Position numbers and translations under genes: made by a program. Below, piece after piece: positions 18,230 through 27,147 of a DNA stretch of 64,000 bases (positions within the stretch are counted from its first letter, which is position 1; each line of letters starts with the position of its first letter). The stretch is from Parabacteroides sp. PF5-6 (lineage in GTDB: Bacteria > Bacteroidota > Bacteroidia > Bacteroidales > Tannerellaceae), in assembly GCF_029504695.1 (NCBI RefSeq), contig NZ_JAQFIN010000011.1, forward strand, positions 62,001 through 126,000, read 5' to 3'. The notes beneath the pieces were generated by a model. That model made no database searches and was not told the origin of the DNA. It saw only the letters and a list, made by a program, of their open reading frames with translations.

Positions 18230-18979
18230 TTATCGATCCATCCATTCTTTAAAGGCCGTGACGCGTTCACGGCTGACTAAGATGTCTTCCTCCACCCAAT
18301 TGTCAAGTTTTAATTTCAGGCGGTTTGATGAATAGATGATGATATCGCGAATCGCATAGAAATTCACAATAAAATTGCGATTAACCCTGAAAAAGAGTTT
18401 CGGGTCAACCATTTGTTCTATTTTATCTAAGGAGTAGTCGATCGGATAATTCTTTCCCTTATCTGTCTCGACAAAAGTGTTTCTCTCCAGGATATAAAAA
18501 CGATGGATAGAAGAGGTTGGTATCGATCGGTAGTGTTCGCCAACCTTAATCAGAAACCGTTCTTTTGTCGCCGGTTGTAACTGGCGGATAATATGCTCCA
18601 ATTGGGTATAATCCATCTTCTGCCTGTGGTACGTATTGAATTTATGGATTGCTTTTTTCAAATCATCAGAAGCAATCGGCTTCAAAAGGTAATCCACACT
18701 ATTCACCTTAAAAGCCTTCAATGTATACTCATCATAAGCGGTTGTAAAGATGATAGGAGCTTTTATCTCACAGGTTTCAAATAATTCAAAACTGATACCG
18801 TCTTCCAACTGAATATCCATGAAAATCAGTTCCGGAGCCGGATGAGTAGTAAACCAGTTCGTTGCTTGTTCAACCGATTTCAATACATCGACAACCTCAA
18901 TGCCTTTATCTATTTCTTCCAAAAGACGGATAATCTTCTGTGCTGCCGGACGTTCGTCTTCTATTATCAATACTTTCAT
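18230..18979 (-). CDS. LytTR-family response regulator
   Basis: A 249-residue transcription factor. The receiver domain covers 1-120, with acidic residues E7/D8, phospho-acceptor D55 (LIFMDIQLED), T79-T80 and a KP pair in YLLKPI near 109. The LytTR DNA-binding domain covers about 145-245 (FLIKVGEHYRSIP, then FFRVNRNFIVN). It overlaps the kinase stop by 4 bp (ATGA), so the two are translationally coupled and form one system. Confidence 0.94.
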   Translation of the reverse strand: MKVLIIEDERPAAQKIIRLLEEIDKGIEVVDVLKSVEQATNWFTTHPAPELIFMDIQLEDGISFELFETCEIKAPIIFTTAYDEYTLKAFKVNSVDYLLKPIASDDLKKAIHKFNTYHRQKMDYTQLEHIIRQLQPATKERFLIKVGEHYRSIPTSSIHRFYILERNTFVETDKGKNYPIDYSLDKIEQMVDPKLFFRVNRNFIVNFYAIRDIIIYSSNRLKLKLDNWVEEDILVSRERVTAFKEWMDR

Positions 18980-20007
18980 ATTTGAGACCGGATAATGGGT
19001 AGTTTAACAATAAACAGATTATTCTTCATCTCTATAGTCATCTCTTTCCCTATAATAAGATTCAGTCGCTCTTTCAGATTGGCCAGCCCCGTTCCGTGAG
19101 AAGCGTTTAAGGTATTTCTTTTTTGGATATTATTGGAAACCACAACATACCCATCGTTTTCCTGAATATGAATATGTAGAGGATTTTCTTCCGAGGCCGA
19201 GTTATGTTTAAGCGCATTCTCGATCAATATCTGTAAAGAAATGGGGATGGTCTTGTATCTTTCCGGGTGCGGGAAATCGATTTCCAGTCGGATCTTTTCT
19301 CCATCGCGTTCTTTCTGTAGTTCAAAATAACGATTAATAAAGCGGAATTCTTCATGCAACGAGATCAGGTCTGTCTCTTCATTATCCAGGATATACCGGT
19401 AAATGGCGGCTAACATCTGTATATAATGGTCTGCATTTTTAGCGTCTACATATACAATTTCAGAGAGTGTGTTCAAACTATTGAAAAGGAAATGGGGATT
19501 AATCTGTGCTTTGAGGTTTTTGTACTTATATTTCAATGCCTCCGCCGAAGATTGTTGCTCCCGCTCAACTGCCTGCTGCCAAACGGTAAAGAAAAAAACA
19601 ATCGTAGACAAAAAGATCCCGGCTAAGACGGATATAATTACTCCGGGTAACTCCTGTTGGAGGATGTGTTTCATGAAACCGCTTGTGTCCTTGTCGTTTA
19701 TCCGGTATATTAAATAAAGCGTCGGACAGAAAAGCGACAAGGCGGAAAACGTTGTAACAGAAACAAAAAGAAGATATGATGGCATTAATTGCTTTTTCAA
19801 TTGGGCTGCCGACTTATTCGAATTATAAACCATCACCCTATGAAAGACAAAAACAGTAATGGAGGCAATAAGTCCACAGCATATTGAGAATAACAGGTTT
19901 TCCACGTTAAATAGCGGTTGCGAGCGTATCCATCCCAACAGAAAAGGAAATATTATAGCAAACAATATACTCGCGCCATAACCGATGTAGAATATTTTCT
20001 TTCTCAT
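18976..20007 (-). CDS. LytS/YehU-type sensor histidine kinase
   Basis: A 343-residue kinase with four transmembrane segments (about 7-28, 36-60, 77-101 and 122-145) and no large sensor domain. The His_kinase domain has the phospho-acceptor H172 in QINPHFLFNSLN. The HATPase part shows ILIENALKHN and GTGLANLKERL. It partners the LytTR regulator through the 4-bp overlap. A TAGATTTG -7 box on the minus strand (20015-20022) lies only 8 bp before the ATG, so the message may have almost no leader. Confidence 0.92.
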   Translation of the reverse strand: MRKKIFYIGYGASILFAIIFPFLLGWIRSQPLFNVENLLFSICCGLIASITVFVFHRVMVYNSNKSAAQLKKQLMPSYLLFVSVTTFSALSLFCPTLYLIYRINDKDTSGFMKHILQQELPGVIISVLAGIFLSTIVFFFTVWQQAVEREQQSSAEALKYKYKNLKAQINPHFLFNSLNTLSEIVYVDAKNADHYIQMLAAIYRYILDNEETDLISLHEEFRFINRYFELQKERDGEKIRLEIDFPHPERYKTIPISLQILIENALKHNSASEENPLHIHIQENDGYVVVSNNIQKRNTLNASHGTGLANLKERLNLIIGKEMTIEMKNNLFIVKLPIIRSQI

Positions 20008-20064
20008 ATCTATACAAATCTACAACTTTTTGTCATTCCTGTCCGCCATATATTCAAGAAGAGA

Positions 20065-20883
20065 CTATTTAATCTTGTTGATAGTCAATGTCCGTTGCAT
20101 TTCAAACAGCGCTGCGTGAGGATAAACCTCGCCTACGAAGTCCTCTACCATTTCTATATGTTCTATTTGTTTGGAATTTAACGATATCCACAATTCGCCG
20201 TAATACAAATTGCGACCTTGCATAGCTATCTTTCCTTCCCAATAATTTGTCATCTGGTTGCGTAATGATTCGAATTTTACTACAGCGCAAACTTCGTTAT
20301 TATGTAATGTTATTCCTGCCCAAATACATTTCAGGTATGAAAATGAAAAGGTATATACTCCTTCAATTGAAGTTTCTTTATTCTCCATCTCCGGTGGGAA
20401 ATATTCTTTTTGAAATTCAAGACTGTCTAACATAAACCAGCCGAATTCAAACCAGGGAACATCCGACGTCATCATCCTTGCCCATTCTATCTTTTCTGTT
20501 GGAATGCCGGAATAGAAATCTTCCTGAAAGATCTTATTGGCAGCACCAATGATATGACTCCTCCCGTTTAATTCACTCCAATCAACAGTCTGCTCCGGTT
20601 CCTGCAAGATGTTGTCAATCTTCGACCAACGAACATTATCCCATACAATCGAGTCGTTATCATACATCCACCAGGTAGATTTTAATATTTCTCCATCATA
20701 CACCTTGTTTTCTATTGGGTGCAACGTTTGCCTTTTTATCACAACATCATATTCCTGTTTTTCAGGAACCATGCGTATTATATCTTTCAACTGGAGATCA
20801 AAATACTTGTTCAGCCGATTATCCTGCGCGATAATACAGGAAGCCATAAAGAAAAATACGAAACCAACGATTAGCTTTTTCAT
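20065..20883 (-). CDS. Secreted protein of unknown function
   Basis: A 272-residue exported protein. The ATG at 20883 gives a signal peptide (MKKLIVGFVFFFMASCIIAQ); the frame is open upstream, but that part carries none of the protein's features. The mature part is rich in Trp, Tyr and acidic residues, with WWMYDNDSIVWDNVRW at about 71-86. I do not recognise a family. It lies 57 bp upstream of the LytS/LytTR pair on the same strand and may be co-transcribed, so it could be a partner or target of that system, which is inference from position only. Confidence 0.7.
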   Translation of the reverse strand: MKKLIVGFVFFFMASCIIAQDNRLNKYFDLQLKDIIRMVPEKQEYDVVIKRQTLHPIENKVYDGEILKSTWWMYDNDSIVWDNVRWSKIDNILQEPEQTVDWSELNGRSHIIGAANKIFQEDFYSGIPTEKIEWARMMTSDVPWFEFGWFMLDSLEFQKEYFPPEMENKETSIEGVYTFSFSYLKCIWAGITLHNNEVCAVVKFESLRNQMTNYWEGKIAMQGRNLYYGELWISLNSKQIEHIEMVEDFVGEVYPHAALFEMQRTLTINKIK

Positions 20884-21072
20884 TTGTCTTATTTTTTTAG
20901 TTCTATTGAAACTATTTCCCGACAAAGAAAGCCAGCCCATACGCGTGTTGCCAATAATTGTTGCAGAACCGTTGATTTGGATAGATGAATGGAGTGATAA
21001 ACACGCTGGACCGGTAGTGTCTTCCATTCATTTCAGCGCAGAAATACAATGATGGCATAACCCCTTTTTCAA

Positions 21073-21150
21073 ACGACCAGTAGTTTGCGCACAAACTACT
21101 AATATTTTGTCGACAAACTACCGGTATTTTGTGAACAAACTACCGGTAGT
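21073..21150. repeat. 22-bp phased palindrome array, family 1, locus b (four units)
   Basis: Cores at 21073, 21095, 21117 and 21139, exactly 22 bp apart: ACGACCAGTAGT, ACTACTAATATT, ACTACCGGTATT, ACTACCGGTAGT. The linkers are TTTGCGCACAAA, TTTGTCGACAAA and TTTGTGAACAAA. Read on the minus strand it starts with the flank CCCCTTCAG and the perfect unit, like locus a, and units then diverge with distance. Confidence 0.9.
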
Positions 21151-21260
21151 TTCTGAAGGGGATGTTGAGGCCTGGTTTTCAGTAGGTTATAAAGAAGATA
21201 TTCTCTATTGCTCCGGAGGCGTTAGCTTCTAAATTGAAACCCGCCAACCCCCCCTTTTCC

Positions 21261-21341
21261 AAAACATCGCACTTTGCTCGACAAAACATTGCACTTTGGT
21301 GAACAAAACATTGCGCTTTTTTCGACGAAAGTGCGATGTTT
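21261..21341. repeat. 22-bp phased array, family 2 (AAAACATTGCACTTTG)
   Basis: Three 22-nt units start at 21261, 21283 and 21305 and are followed by an inverted half unit (AAAGTGCGATGTTT, 21328-21341). The linkers CTCGAC, GTGAAC and TTCGAC resemble those of family 1 (TCGAC, TGAAC), although the cores are unrelated. It lies 110 bp from the family 1 array at locus b. Confidence 0.9.
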
Positions 21342-21385
21342 AAGTCCTTGATTTAATCTATCAGCAAACCAACGAATTACGAGGG

Positions 21386-21427
21386 TATAAAAAAGAAAAC
21401 GGAGAAAGCATTTCTACTTTCTCCGCT
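21386..21427 (-). terminator. Terminator of tRNA-Leu
   Basis: The stem CGGAGAAAG / CTTTCTCCG has an 8-nt loop and is followed on the minus strand by a T-rich run. It begins a few bases after the tRNA 3' end. Confidence 0.8.
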
Positions 21428-21431
21428 TCAG

Positions 21432-21515
21432 TACCCAGAGCCGGGATCGAACCGGCATGGAAATGAATCCACTGGTGTTTGAGACCAGCGCGTCTACCAA
21501 TTCCGCCATCTGGGC
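21432..21515 (-). tRNA. tRNA-Leu (CAA)
   Basis: 84 nt on the minus strand. The acceptor stem GCCCAGA / TCTGGGT has discriminator A. The D arm contains GGTAGACGCG, the anticodon loop is CTCAAAC giving CAA (reads TTG), the variable arm is long as in leucine tRNAs, and the T arm is CCGGTTCGATCCCGG. CCA is not encoded. Confidence 0.95.
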
Positions 21516-21568
21516 ATGTGCAATATGTAAGGTGCCTTATGTGGAGGGCGTTCCCTGAAAAGGCGTTG

Positions 21569-21599
21569 CAAAGGTAGATATATTTTTTTATTAGACAAA
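21569..21599 (-). promoter_or_regulatory. Promoter of tRNA-Leu
   Basis: On the minus strand TTTG (21599-21596), 19 bp, then TACCTTTG (21576-21569): a perfect match to the Bacteroidales promoter form. The bases after the -7 box, CAACGC, are identical in the tRNA-Gln promoter at 45587. Confidence 0.85.
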
Positions 21600-21659
21600 C
21601 TTTCGTTGCTTTTTTTCATTTAGTCTGTGGGGGAGGGAATAAATACGGATTTATTTCGT

Positions 21660-21667
21660 TAGATTTG
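21660..21667 (+). promoter_or_regulatory. -7 box upstream of manC
   Basis: TAGATTTG fits TAnnTTTG and lies 60 bp before the manC start. No clear -33 box is seen. Confidence 0.45.
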
Positions 21668-21727
21668 TAACATATAGCCTGATCTTTATTGGCTGTGTTT
21701 TGATCACCATCTTAATAATCTGATAGT

Positions 21728-22810
21728 ATGAAAGATAATTATTGTGTTATTATGGGCGGCGGGATCGGTAGCCGGTTCTGGCCTTTCAGCAGAGAGAGTT
21801 ATCCGAAACAGTTTTTAGACTTCTGGGGGACCGGCCGTTCGTTGTTACAGATGACTTTTGACCGTTTTAATAAAATTATTCCGACAGAAAATATTTATAT
21901 CGTGACCAATGAGAGGTATGGCGACCTGATCCGGGAGCAGTTGCCCGAGTTGCAGGACAAGCAGATCCTCTTGGAGCCGACGCGCCGGAATACGGCTCCT
22001 TGCATTGCTTATGCGGCTTATCATATCCGGAATTGCAATCCGAATGCGAATATTGTGGTGGCGCCTTCGGATCATTTGATCCAGAAGGAGGATGTTTTCC
22101 TGGCGGATGTGCAGAAAGGGCTTGACTTTGTGCGGGATAACAATGCGTTGGTGACTTTGGGCATCAAGCCGAGCCGTCCGGAAACCGGTTATGGTTATAT
22201 CCAGAGCAGTGAGAAGAAACTGGGTGATTTCCTGAAGGTAAAGACTTTTACGGAGAAGCCGAACCTGGAGCTGGCGAAGGTCTTTATGCAGAGCGGTGAG
22301 TTTTTCTGGAACTCCGGTCTTTTCCTGTGGAATGTGAATACGATCCTGGATGCTTTCAAGAAGTATCTTCCCGAGTTGACTGCCCGTTTCGATCTGGGCG
22401 TACCGTATTTCAATTCGGCGGAGGAGCGGCAGTTTATTCAGGAGCATTATCCGTATAGTCCTAATATCTCGATCGACTATGGGATTATGGAGAAGGCGGA
22501 TAATGTGTATATGCTATGTGTTGATTTTGGTTGGGCCGACCTGGGCACCTGGGGTTCTCTGTATGAGCTGGGTGATCCGGATGAGCAGCAGAATGTGGTG
22601 CTCAAGAGCAGCAAAGCTTTGTTGTATGAGAGCACGGGTAATCTGGTTTCGTTAGAAGATCCGGACCGTCTGCTTGTGGTTCAGGGCCTCGACGATCATA
22701 TCATTGCCGAGTCCGGGAATGTATTGATGATCTGCCGCAAAGGGGATGAACAGCGCATCAAACAGTTTATGGCCGACGCACGTTTGAAGTTCGGCGAGGA
22801 ATATAATTAG
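21728..22810 (+). CDS. manC: Mannose-1-phosphate guanylyltransferase
   Basis: A 360-residue cytoplasmic enzyme that makes GDP-mannose from mannose-1-phosphate and GTP, the donor for mannose- and fucose-containing glycans. The nucleotidyltransferase signature is at 10-29 (GGGIGSRFWPFSRESYPKQF), APSDHLI is near 118, and the sugar-binding FTEKPNLELA and FFWNSGLFLW segments follow. It lacks the C-terminal phosphomannose isomerase domain of the longer bifunctional enzymes, as is usual in Bacteroidales. Its end overlaps the convergent permease gene by 4 bp. Confidence 0.94.
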   Translation: MKDNYCVIMGGGIGSRFWPFSRESYPKQFLDFWGTGRSLLQMTFDRFNKIIPTENIYIVTNERYGDLIREQLPELQDKQILLEPTRRNTAPCIAYAAYHIRNCNPNANIVVAPSDHLIQKEDVFLADVQKGLDFVRDNNALVTLGIKPSRPETGYGYIQSSEKKLGDFLKVKTFTEKPNLELAKVFMQSGEFFWNSGLFLWNVNTILDAFKKYLPELTARFDLGVPYFNSAEERQFIQEHYPYSPNISIDYGIMEKADNVYMLCVDFGWADLGTWGSLYELGDPDEQQNVVLKSSKALLYESTGNLVSLEDPDRLLVVQGLDDHIIAESGNVLMICRKGDEQRIKQFMADARLKFGEEYN

Positions 22811-24036
22811 TTGGAAGGGAACCACTTTTTGCTGAGGCGCCGCACGGGGTACCAGGAAGAGAAGAAGCCGATGCTCAGTACGGTGGCGAAGATAATCAAG
22901 ATGTCCGAAAGGATGACTTGCACCGGGTAGGCGTCGATTATGAAGGCGCCCGCCGTTTGTCCCAAGCGGATCAGGCCGAACCGGATCTGCAGAAAACAAA
23001 GGATCAGTCCCACCACAATACCGATCACCGCACCGAAGCCGGAGATCATCCAGCCTTCGAACAGGAAAATCCGCTTGATCAGGTTCTCATCCGCACCCAT
23101 ATTGCGCAGGGTGCGTACGTCTTCCTGCTTTTCGTTCATCAGCATCGAGAGTGAACCGACGAGGTTGAACAACGCGATAGTCAATACAAAACAAAGGATC
23201 AGGAAGGTCATCGCTTTCTCCACCTGCATCATCTTGAAGGCATCCTCCTGTTGCTCGTAGCGATCCTGAACGAGATAGGCCTCTCCCAGTATTTTGCGTA
23301 TTTTTCTTTTTGCCTGGGCCGGATCCGCTTCCGGACTAAGCTTGAGTTCCAATGCAGAGACTTCTTTGTCGTAACGAAAAAGGGAACGGGCGAGTTCGAT
23401 CGGCACGATCATGTACGAATCGTCGTACACCGCCTGGTTGATACGAAACGTTCCGCTTACGTAGGCATATCCCACATCAAAAGAAGCCGCCGGATTGGCG
23501 GGATTGTATCTCTCGTTCCGCTTGGGAACGTATATTTCCAGGGGGGTAAGAAAGCCGGCTTTGGTGCCCAGGGTGTAAGCCAGGCCGATTCCGAGGGTCG
23601 CATAGTCGACCACATCTTCCCGCAAGGCGAAACGTCCGTCGACTAATGCCTCTTCAATCCCGGTCATTTGCATATAGGTCGGATCCACGCCTTTGAGTAC
23701 GGCAAAGTCCTGTCGTCCTTGCGTGCGGATCAACGCGTTGTCTTCTAAGACTTCGGTCATAAAAGCTACCTCCGCTAAGTCTTTTACGCCGGCGATCTCC
23801 GGCCGGGTCGGATCGAACACTTTGCCTTTGGCCGGCAAGATCTTCAGTTCGGGATCGAGGCTGCTGAACATCATCGCCACCAGGTTGTTGAAACCGTTGA
23901 ATACCGAGAGCGCGCAGACCAGCGCCACCGTGGCGATCACTACACCGCAGACCGATACCATCGAGATGATATTGATCGCGTTATGCGACTTCTTGGAGAA
24001 GAGGTAACGCCGGGCGATGTAGAACGACAGGTTCAA
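22807..24036 (-). CDS. LolE/FtsX-type ABC transporter permease
   Basis: A 409-residue inner-membrane protein of the lipoprotein-releasing type. One transmembrane helix at about 20-47 (NIISMVSVCGVVIATVALVC) is followed by a large periplasmic MacB-like domain (about 50-265) and three helices in the C-terminal FtsX domain, with the conserved NEKQEDVRTLRNMGA stretch. The partner ATPase is not adjacent. It starts 6 bp downstream of rbfA, so the two are probably co-transcribed. Confidence 0.88.
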   Translation of the reverse strand: MNLSFYIARRYLFSKKSHNAINIISMVSVCGVVIATVALVCALSVFNGFNNLVAMMFSSLDPELKILPAKGKVFDPTRPEIAGVKDLAEVAFMTEVLEDNALIRTQGRQDFAVLKGVDPTYMQMTGIEEALVDGRFALREDVVDYATLGIGLAYTLGTKAGFLTPLEIYVPKRNERYNPANPAASFDVGYAYVSGTFRINQAVYDDSYMIVPIELARSLFRYDKEVSALELKLSPEADPAQAKRKIRKILGEAYLVQDRYEQQEDAFKMMQVEKAMTFLILCFVLTIALFNLVGSLSMLMNEKQEDVRTLRNMGADENLIKRIFLFEGWMISGFGAVIGIVVGLILCFLQIRFGLIRLGQTAGAFIIDAYPVQVILSDILIIFATVLSIGFFSSWYPVRRLSKKWFPSN

Positions 24037-24042
24037 AGCGCT

Positions 24043-24378
24043 TTACTTTTGAAGCAGTTTATCAATATTGTCCAGATAGTCCAGCGAGTCGTCGATAAAG
24101 AACGCCAATTCGGGGATGCGGCGCAGTTGCAGGCGCACGCGCTGTCCGAGGTCGTAGCGGAACGATTTGGTGTTCGTCCGGATCGACTTGAGCAGCTCTT
24201 CTCCTTTGTCCGAAGGGAATATGCTGAGGTATATCTTCGCCAGGCTGAGGTCGGGGCTGACCCGTACGCGGCTGACGGAGACCAGTGTGCCTGGCATCCC
24301 CTGGGTTTGTTTCTGAAACATATCTCCGACCTCTTTTTGCAGGAGACGTTCTATCTTGCTTAATCTTGTTCCGTCCAT
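24043..24378 (-). CDS. rbfA: Ribosome-binding factor A
   Basis: A 111-residue KH-like protein for late 30S maturation and 5' processing of 16S rRNA. It shows the family pattern RLSKIERLLQKEVGDMF at the start and VSRVRVSPDLSLAKIYLSIF in the middle. Length is normal. It sits between an O-methyltransferase (10 bp upstream) and the LolE-like permease (6 bp downstream), an ordinary tight cluster. Confidence 0.93.
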   Translation of the reverse strand: MDGTRLSKIERLLQKEVGDMFQKQTQGMPGTLVSVSRVRVSPDLSLAKIYLSIFPSDKGEELLKSIRTNTKSFRYDLGQRVRLQLRRIPELAFFIDDSLDYLDNIDKLLQK

Positions 24379-24388
24379 CGTTCTTTGT

Positions 24389-25015
24389 TTATTTTTTCCA
24401 TATCATTGTCAGGCCGTCGCGCAAGGGAAGGATCACCTTCTCCACGCGTTCGTCCTGTTTAATCTTCTCGTTGAACGCCAGAATGCCCAGCGTTTGTTTG
24501 TCAGAGGCCGGCGTTTCTTCCACGACCTTGCCATCCCAGAGTGTATTATCCGCCAGGATCACTCCGCCCGGGCGGAGCTTGGGGAATATCAGGTCGTAAT
24601 ACTCCGCGTACAGCCGCTTGTCGGCGTCGATAAAGACCAGATCGAAGGTCTCCTCCAGTTGGGGGATCAGCTCCAGGGCATCCCCGATATGCAGGCGTAT
24701 CTTCTCCCGGTGGGGCGACTGGTCGATGTACTTTCGGATGAAGTCTTCCATCTCGTCGTTGATCTCCAACGTATGGATCACTGATCCTTCCGGCATGCCT
24801 TCCGCCAGGCAGAGGGTGGCATATCCGGTATAGGTACCGATCTCCAACACCCGCTGCGGACGCAGCATGCGGCAAAACATCTTCAGGATACGTCCCTGCA
24901 GATGGCCCGAAAGCATCCGGGGACGAAGAATATTCACATGGGCATCCCGGTTGAGGGCCGCCAGCAGTTCGCCTTCTTCATCACTATGGGCAAGTATGTA
25001 GTCTTCGAGCGTCAT
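24389..25015 (-). CDS. SAM-dependent O-methyltransferase (COMT-like)
   Basis: A 208-residue cytoplasmic methyltransferase of the caffeoyl-CoA/catechol type. Motif I is at about 61-70 (VLEIGTYTGYATL) and the acidic metal-binding region reads DLVFIDADKRLYAEYYD and VILADNTLWDGKV. The substrate is unknown. A minus-strand TATCTTTG box (25020-25027) lies only 4 bp before the ATG, so transcripts from it would be leaderless; read-through from pyk, which ends 15 bp upstream, is the alternative. Confidence 0.88.
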   Translation of the reverse strand: MTLEDYILAHSDEEGELLAALNRDAHVNILRPRMLSGHLQGRILKMFCRMLRPQRVLEIGTYTGYATLCLAEGMPEGSVIHTLEINDEMEDFIRKYIDQSPHREKIRLHIGDALELIPQLEETFDLVFIDADKRLYAEYYDLIFPKLRPGGVILADNTLWDGKVVEETPASDKQTLGILAFNEKIKQDERVEKVILPLRDGLTMIWKK

Positions 25016-25030
25016 CGTTCAAAGATACAC

Positions 25031-26488
25031 TTATTCTTCGCTTTCCGGGAAGGTGGGCAGGGTATATTTCTGCCCGGCATCCAAAACCTTGCCTACGTTA
25101 TTGATTTCAAGGAAGGAGGTGCCTCCCCCTTCGCCGAAGCTACCGCTCAGGTAAGCCACCATGTTGTTGCGCGTCACCTGTCCGCTTTTGATCAGTTGTT
25201 GCAGGGCATCCAGGAAATAGGCGCGGCGGCTGTCGGTCATCGGTTGATAGACGGCCCATACGCCATAAGAGAGTCCCAACTGGCGCATCACCTTCGGGTT
25301 ATAACAGATCGCGAACACGGTCGCCGTTCCCCGGAAAGCTGCCAGGTAACGAGCCGTACGGCCGGTATAACTGTCGGTAATAATCGATTTGACATGCAAT
25401 TTATTCGACGACTTCACCGCCTGTTTGGCCAGGAAAGAGGTGACATCCAGGTCGCTGGTGATCGGCACACGGATATCGTTGGTTGCCATCTTGGTCTTCT
25501 CCGCTTCCCGGGCGACCTTAGTCATGGTCTGCACCGCTTCCAACGGATATTTCCCGTAGGCCGTTTCCCCGCTGAGCATCAATGCGTCGGTGCGGTAATA
25601 GATCGCGTTGGCGATATCGGTCACTTCCGCGCGGGTCGGGCGGGGGTTCTGAATCATGGAGTGAAGCATCTGAGTAGCGACGATCACCGGCTTCTTGGCT
25701 TCCACACATTTCTTGATCAGGACGCGCTGGATGCCCGGGATCTTCTCCGCAGCCACTTCGATACCCAGGTCGCCACGGGCCACCATGATACCATACGCCA
25801 CGTCGAGGATCTCATCGATATTGTCTACGCCCTCCTGATTCTCAATCTTGGCGATGATCTTGATCGGACTATTGTGTTCGTCCAGGATGCGTTGGATATC
25901 CAGTACATCCTGACGGTTGCGTACGAAGGAATGCGCGATAAAGTCCAGTTCGTTCTCGATCGCCCACAGGATATTGTGGCGGTCTTTCTCGGTCAGGGAA
26001 GGCAGGTTGATGCGTACGCCCGGCACGTTCACGCTCTTGCGGCTGCCAAGGGTGGCGTCGTTCAGCGCCTCGCAGACCAGGAAATCATCTTCTTTCCGGA
26101 TCACCTTCAGATCCAGGTCACCATCGTCGATCAGGATATCACTGCCGATCGAGAGGTCTTTGGCAAAGTTGCGGTAGGAGACATAAATACAGTCGCGGGT
26201 TGTTTCCGCATCCGGATCACCGGCCATCTTCACGATGTCGCCGGCAGTGAACGCGATCGGTTCATTCAGGACGGTCGTCCGGATCTCCGGCCCTTTCGTA
26301 TCCATCAGGATCGCCAGCCGGTCGGAGACGGCGCGTGCGTTGGTTACCACCTTGTTCAGCCCTTCGTCTTGCATATGGGCCGTATTCAAACGTACCACAT
26401 TCATTCCCGCCTTGTATAAGGAGTCCATAAACTCTACCTCACAGCGTTTGTCGGAAATGGTGGCTACAATCTTTGTATGTTTCAGCAT
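25031..26488 (-). CDS. pyk: Pyruvate kinase
   Basis: A 485-residue glycolytic enzyme that converts phosphoenolpyruvate and ADP to pyruvate and ATP. The start at 26488 (MLKHTKIVATISDKRCE) matches the family; an earlier in-frame ATG would add residues encoded by the repeat-rich gap. Visible hallmarks are NTAHM with MDTKGPEIRT, the active-site block KIENQEGVDNIDEIL, MVARGDLGIE, and IVATQMLHSMIQNPRPTRAEVTDIANA. The C-terminal domain is present, so the protein is complete. Confidence 0.96.
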   Translation of the reverse strand: MLKHTKIVATISDKRCEVEFMDSLYKAGMNVVRLNTAHMQDEGLNKVVTNARAVSDRLAILMDTKGPEIRTTVLNEPIAFTAGDIVKMAGDPDAETTRDCIYVSYRNFAKDLSIGSDILIDDGDLDLKVIRKEDDFLVCEALNDATLGSRKSVNVPGVRINLPSLTEKDRHNILWAIENELDFIAHSFVRNRQDVLDIQRILDEHNSPIKIIAKIENQEGVDNIDEILDVAYGIMVARGDLGIEVAAEKIPGIQRVLIKKCVEAKKPVIVATQMLHSMIQNPRPTRAEVTDIANAIYYRTDALMLSGETAYGKYPLEAVQTMTKVAREAEKTKMATNDIRVPITSDLDVTSFLAKQAVKSSNKLHVKSIITDSYTGRTARYLAAFRGTATVFAICYNPKVMRQLGLSYGVWAVYQPMTDSRRAYFLDALQQLIKSGQVTRNNMVAYLSGSFGEGGGTSFLEINNVGKVLDAGQKYTLPTFPESEE

Positions 26489-26498
26489 AACTAATAAA

Positions 26499-26640
26499 CT
26501 AATTGATAATTGGTAATTGATAATTGATGCCGCATCCGGATCAACTAACAAGTCACAATCTTATTCTAAACTAATACCTTTATATTCGCTTTCTTTGTTT
26601 CTTACTTTCGCCTTCTTATCAATTAACAATTATCAATTGC
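26499..26640. repeat. Facing heptamer repeats between pyk and aroQ
   Basis: TTGATAA-type heptamers (about 26502-26527) face inverted TTATCAA-type heptamers (about 26617-26639). The right set includes the aroQ stop codon. The pair could fold into a long stem closing off the gap. The bases between them show no gene. Confidence 0.7.
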
Positions 26641-27054
26641 TACCAGCGCCTCCAACGCCAGGCGATACGAGTCCATGCCGAAGCCGGCGATCACGCCTTT
26701 ACAGGCGGCGGCGATCATCGAATGGTGGCGGAACGGTTCGCGGGCGTGTACGTTGGAGATATGCACTTCGACGACAGGCGTTGTCACTGCCTTGATCGCG
26801 TCGTGCAAGGCGATTGACGTATGCGTATAAGCACCGGCGTTGAGGATGATCCCGTCGTAGTCGAAACCCACTTCGTGGATCCGGTCGATCAGTTCACCTT
26901 CGATGTTACTTTGGAAATAAGCGATGTCGCAGGAAGGGTATGCCGCGCGAAGCTTTTCGAGATATCCTTCAAATGTCGTACTCCCGTAGATATCGGGTTC
27001 GCGTTTGCCCAGCAGATTGAGATTGGGGCCATTGATAATAAGAAACCGCTTCAT
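26623..27054 (-). CDS. aroQ: Type II 3-dehydroquinate dehydratase
   Basis: A 143-residue enzyme of the shikimate pathway (3-dehydroquinate to 3-dehydroshikimate). The start at 27054 gives MKRFLIINGPNLNLLGKREP, the family's opening motif. The catalytic tyrosine is Y23 (DIYG), and the proton donor histidine is H103 in HISNVHARE; NAGAYTHTS is also present. Length is typical. It is divergent from xerD, with a minus-strand TACCTTTG box at 27102-27109. Confidence 0.96.
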   Translation of the reverse strand: MKRFLIINGPNLNLLGKREPDIYGSTTFEGYLEKLRAAYPSCDIAYFQSNIEGELIDRIHEVGFDYDGIILNAGAYTHTSIALHDAIKAVTTPVVEVHISNVHAREPFRHHSMIAAACKGVIAGFGMDSYRLALEALVAIDNC

Positions 27055-27069
27055 ATACCTAAATTTAAT

Positions 27070-27109
27070 TACCTTTGCGATACCATAGTAGAAACGCGAT
27101 GCAAAGGTA
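27070..27109. promoter_or_regulatory. Divergent -7 boxes for xerD and aroQ
   Basis: TACCTTTG at 27070-27077 on the plus strand (xerD) and its reverse complement CAAAGGTA at 27102-27109 (aroQ). The two boxes overlap in their transcribed regions, so the promoters point through each other. No clear -33 boxes are seen. Confidence 0.6.
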
Positions 27110-27147
27110 AACAAATTATTTGAGACGCAGTGAACAAGGAGGAAACA

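Noticed and set aside
24902-26419. Long plus-strand open frame (505 codons) opposite pyk
   Set aside because: It lies wholly antisense to pyruvate kinase, has no family motif and starts inside another gene; it is a codon-bias shadow.
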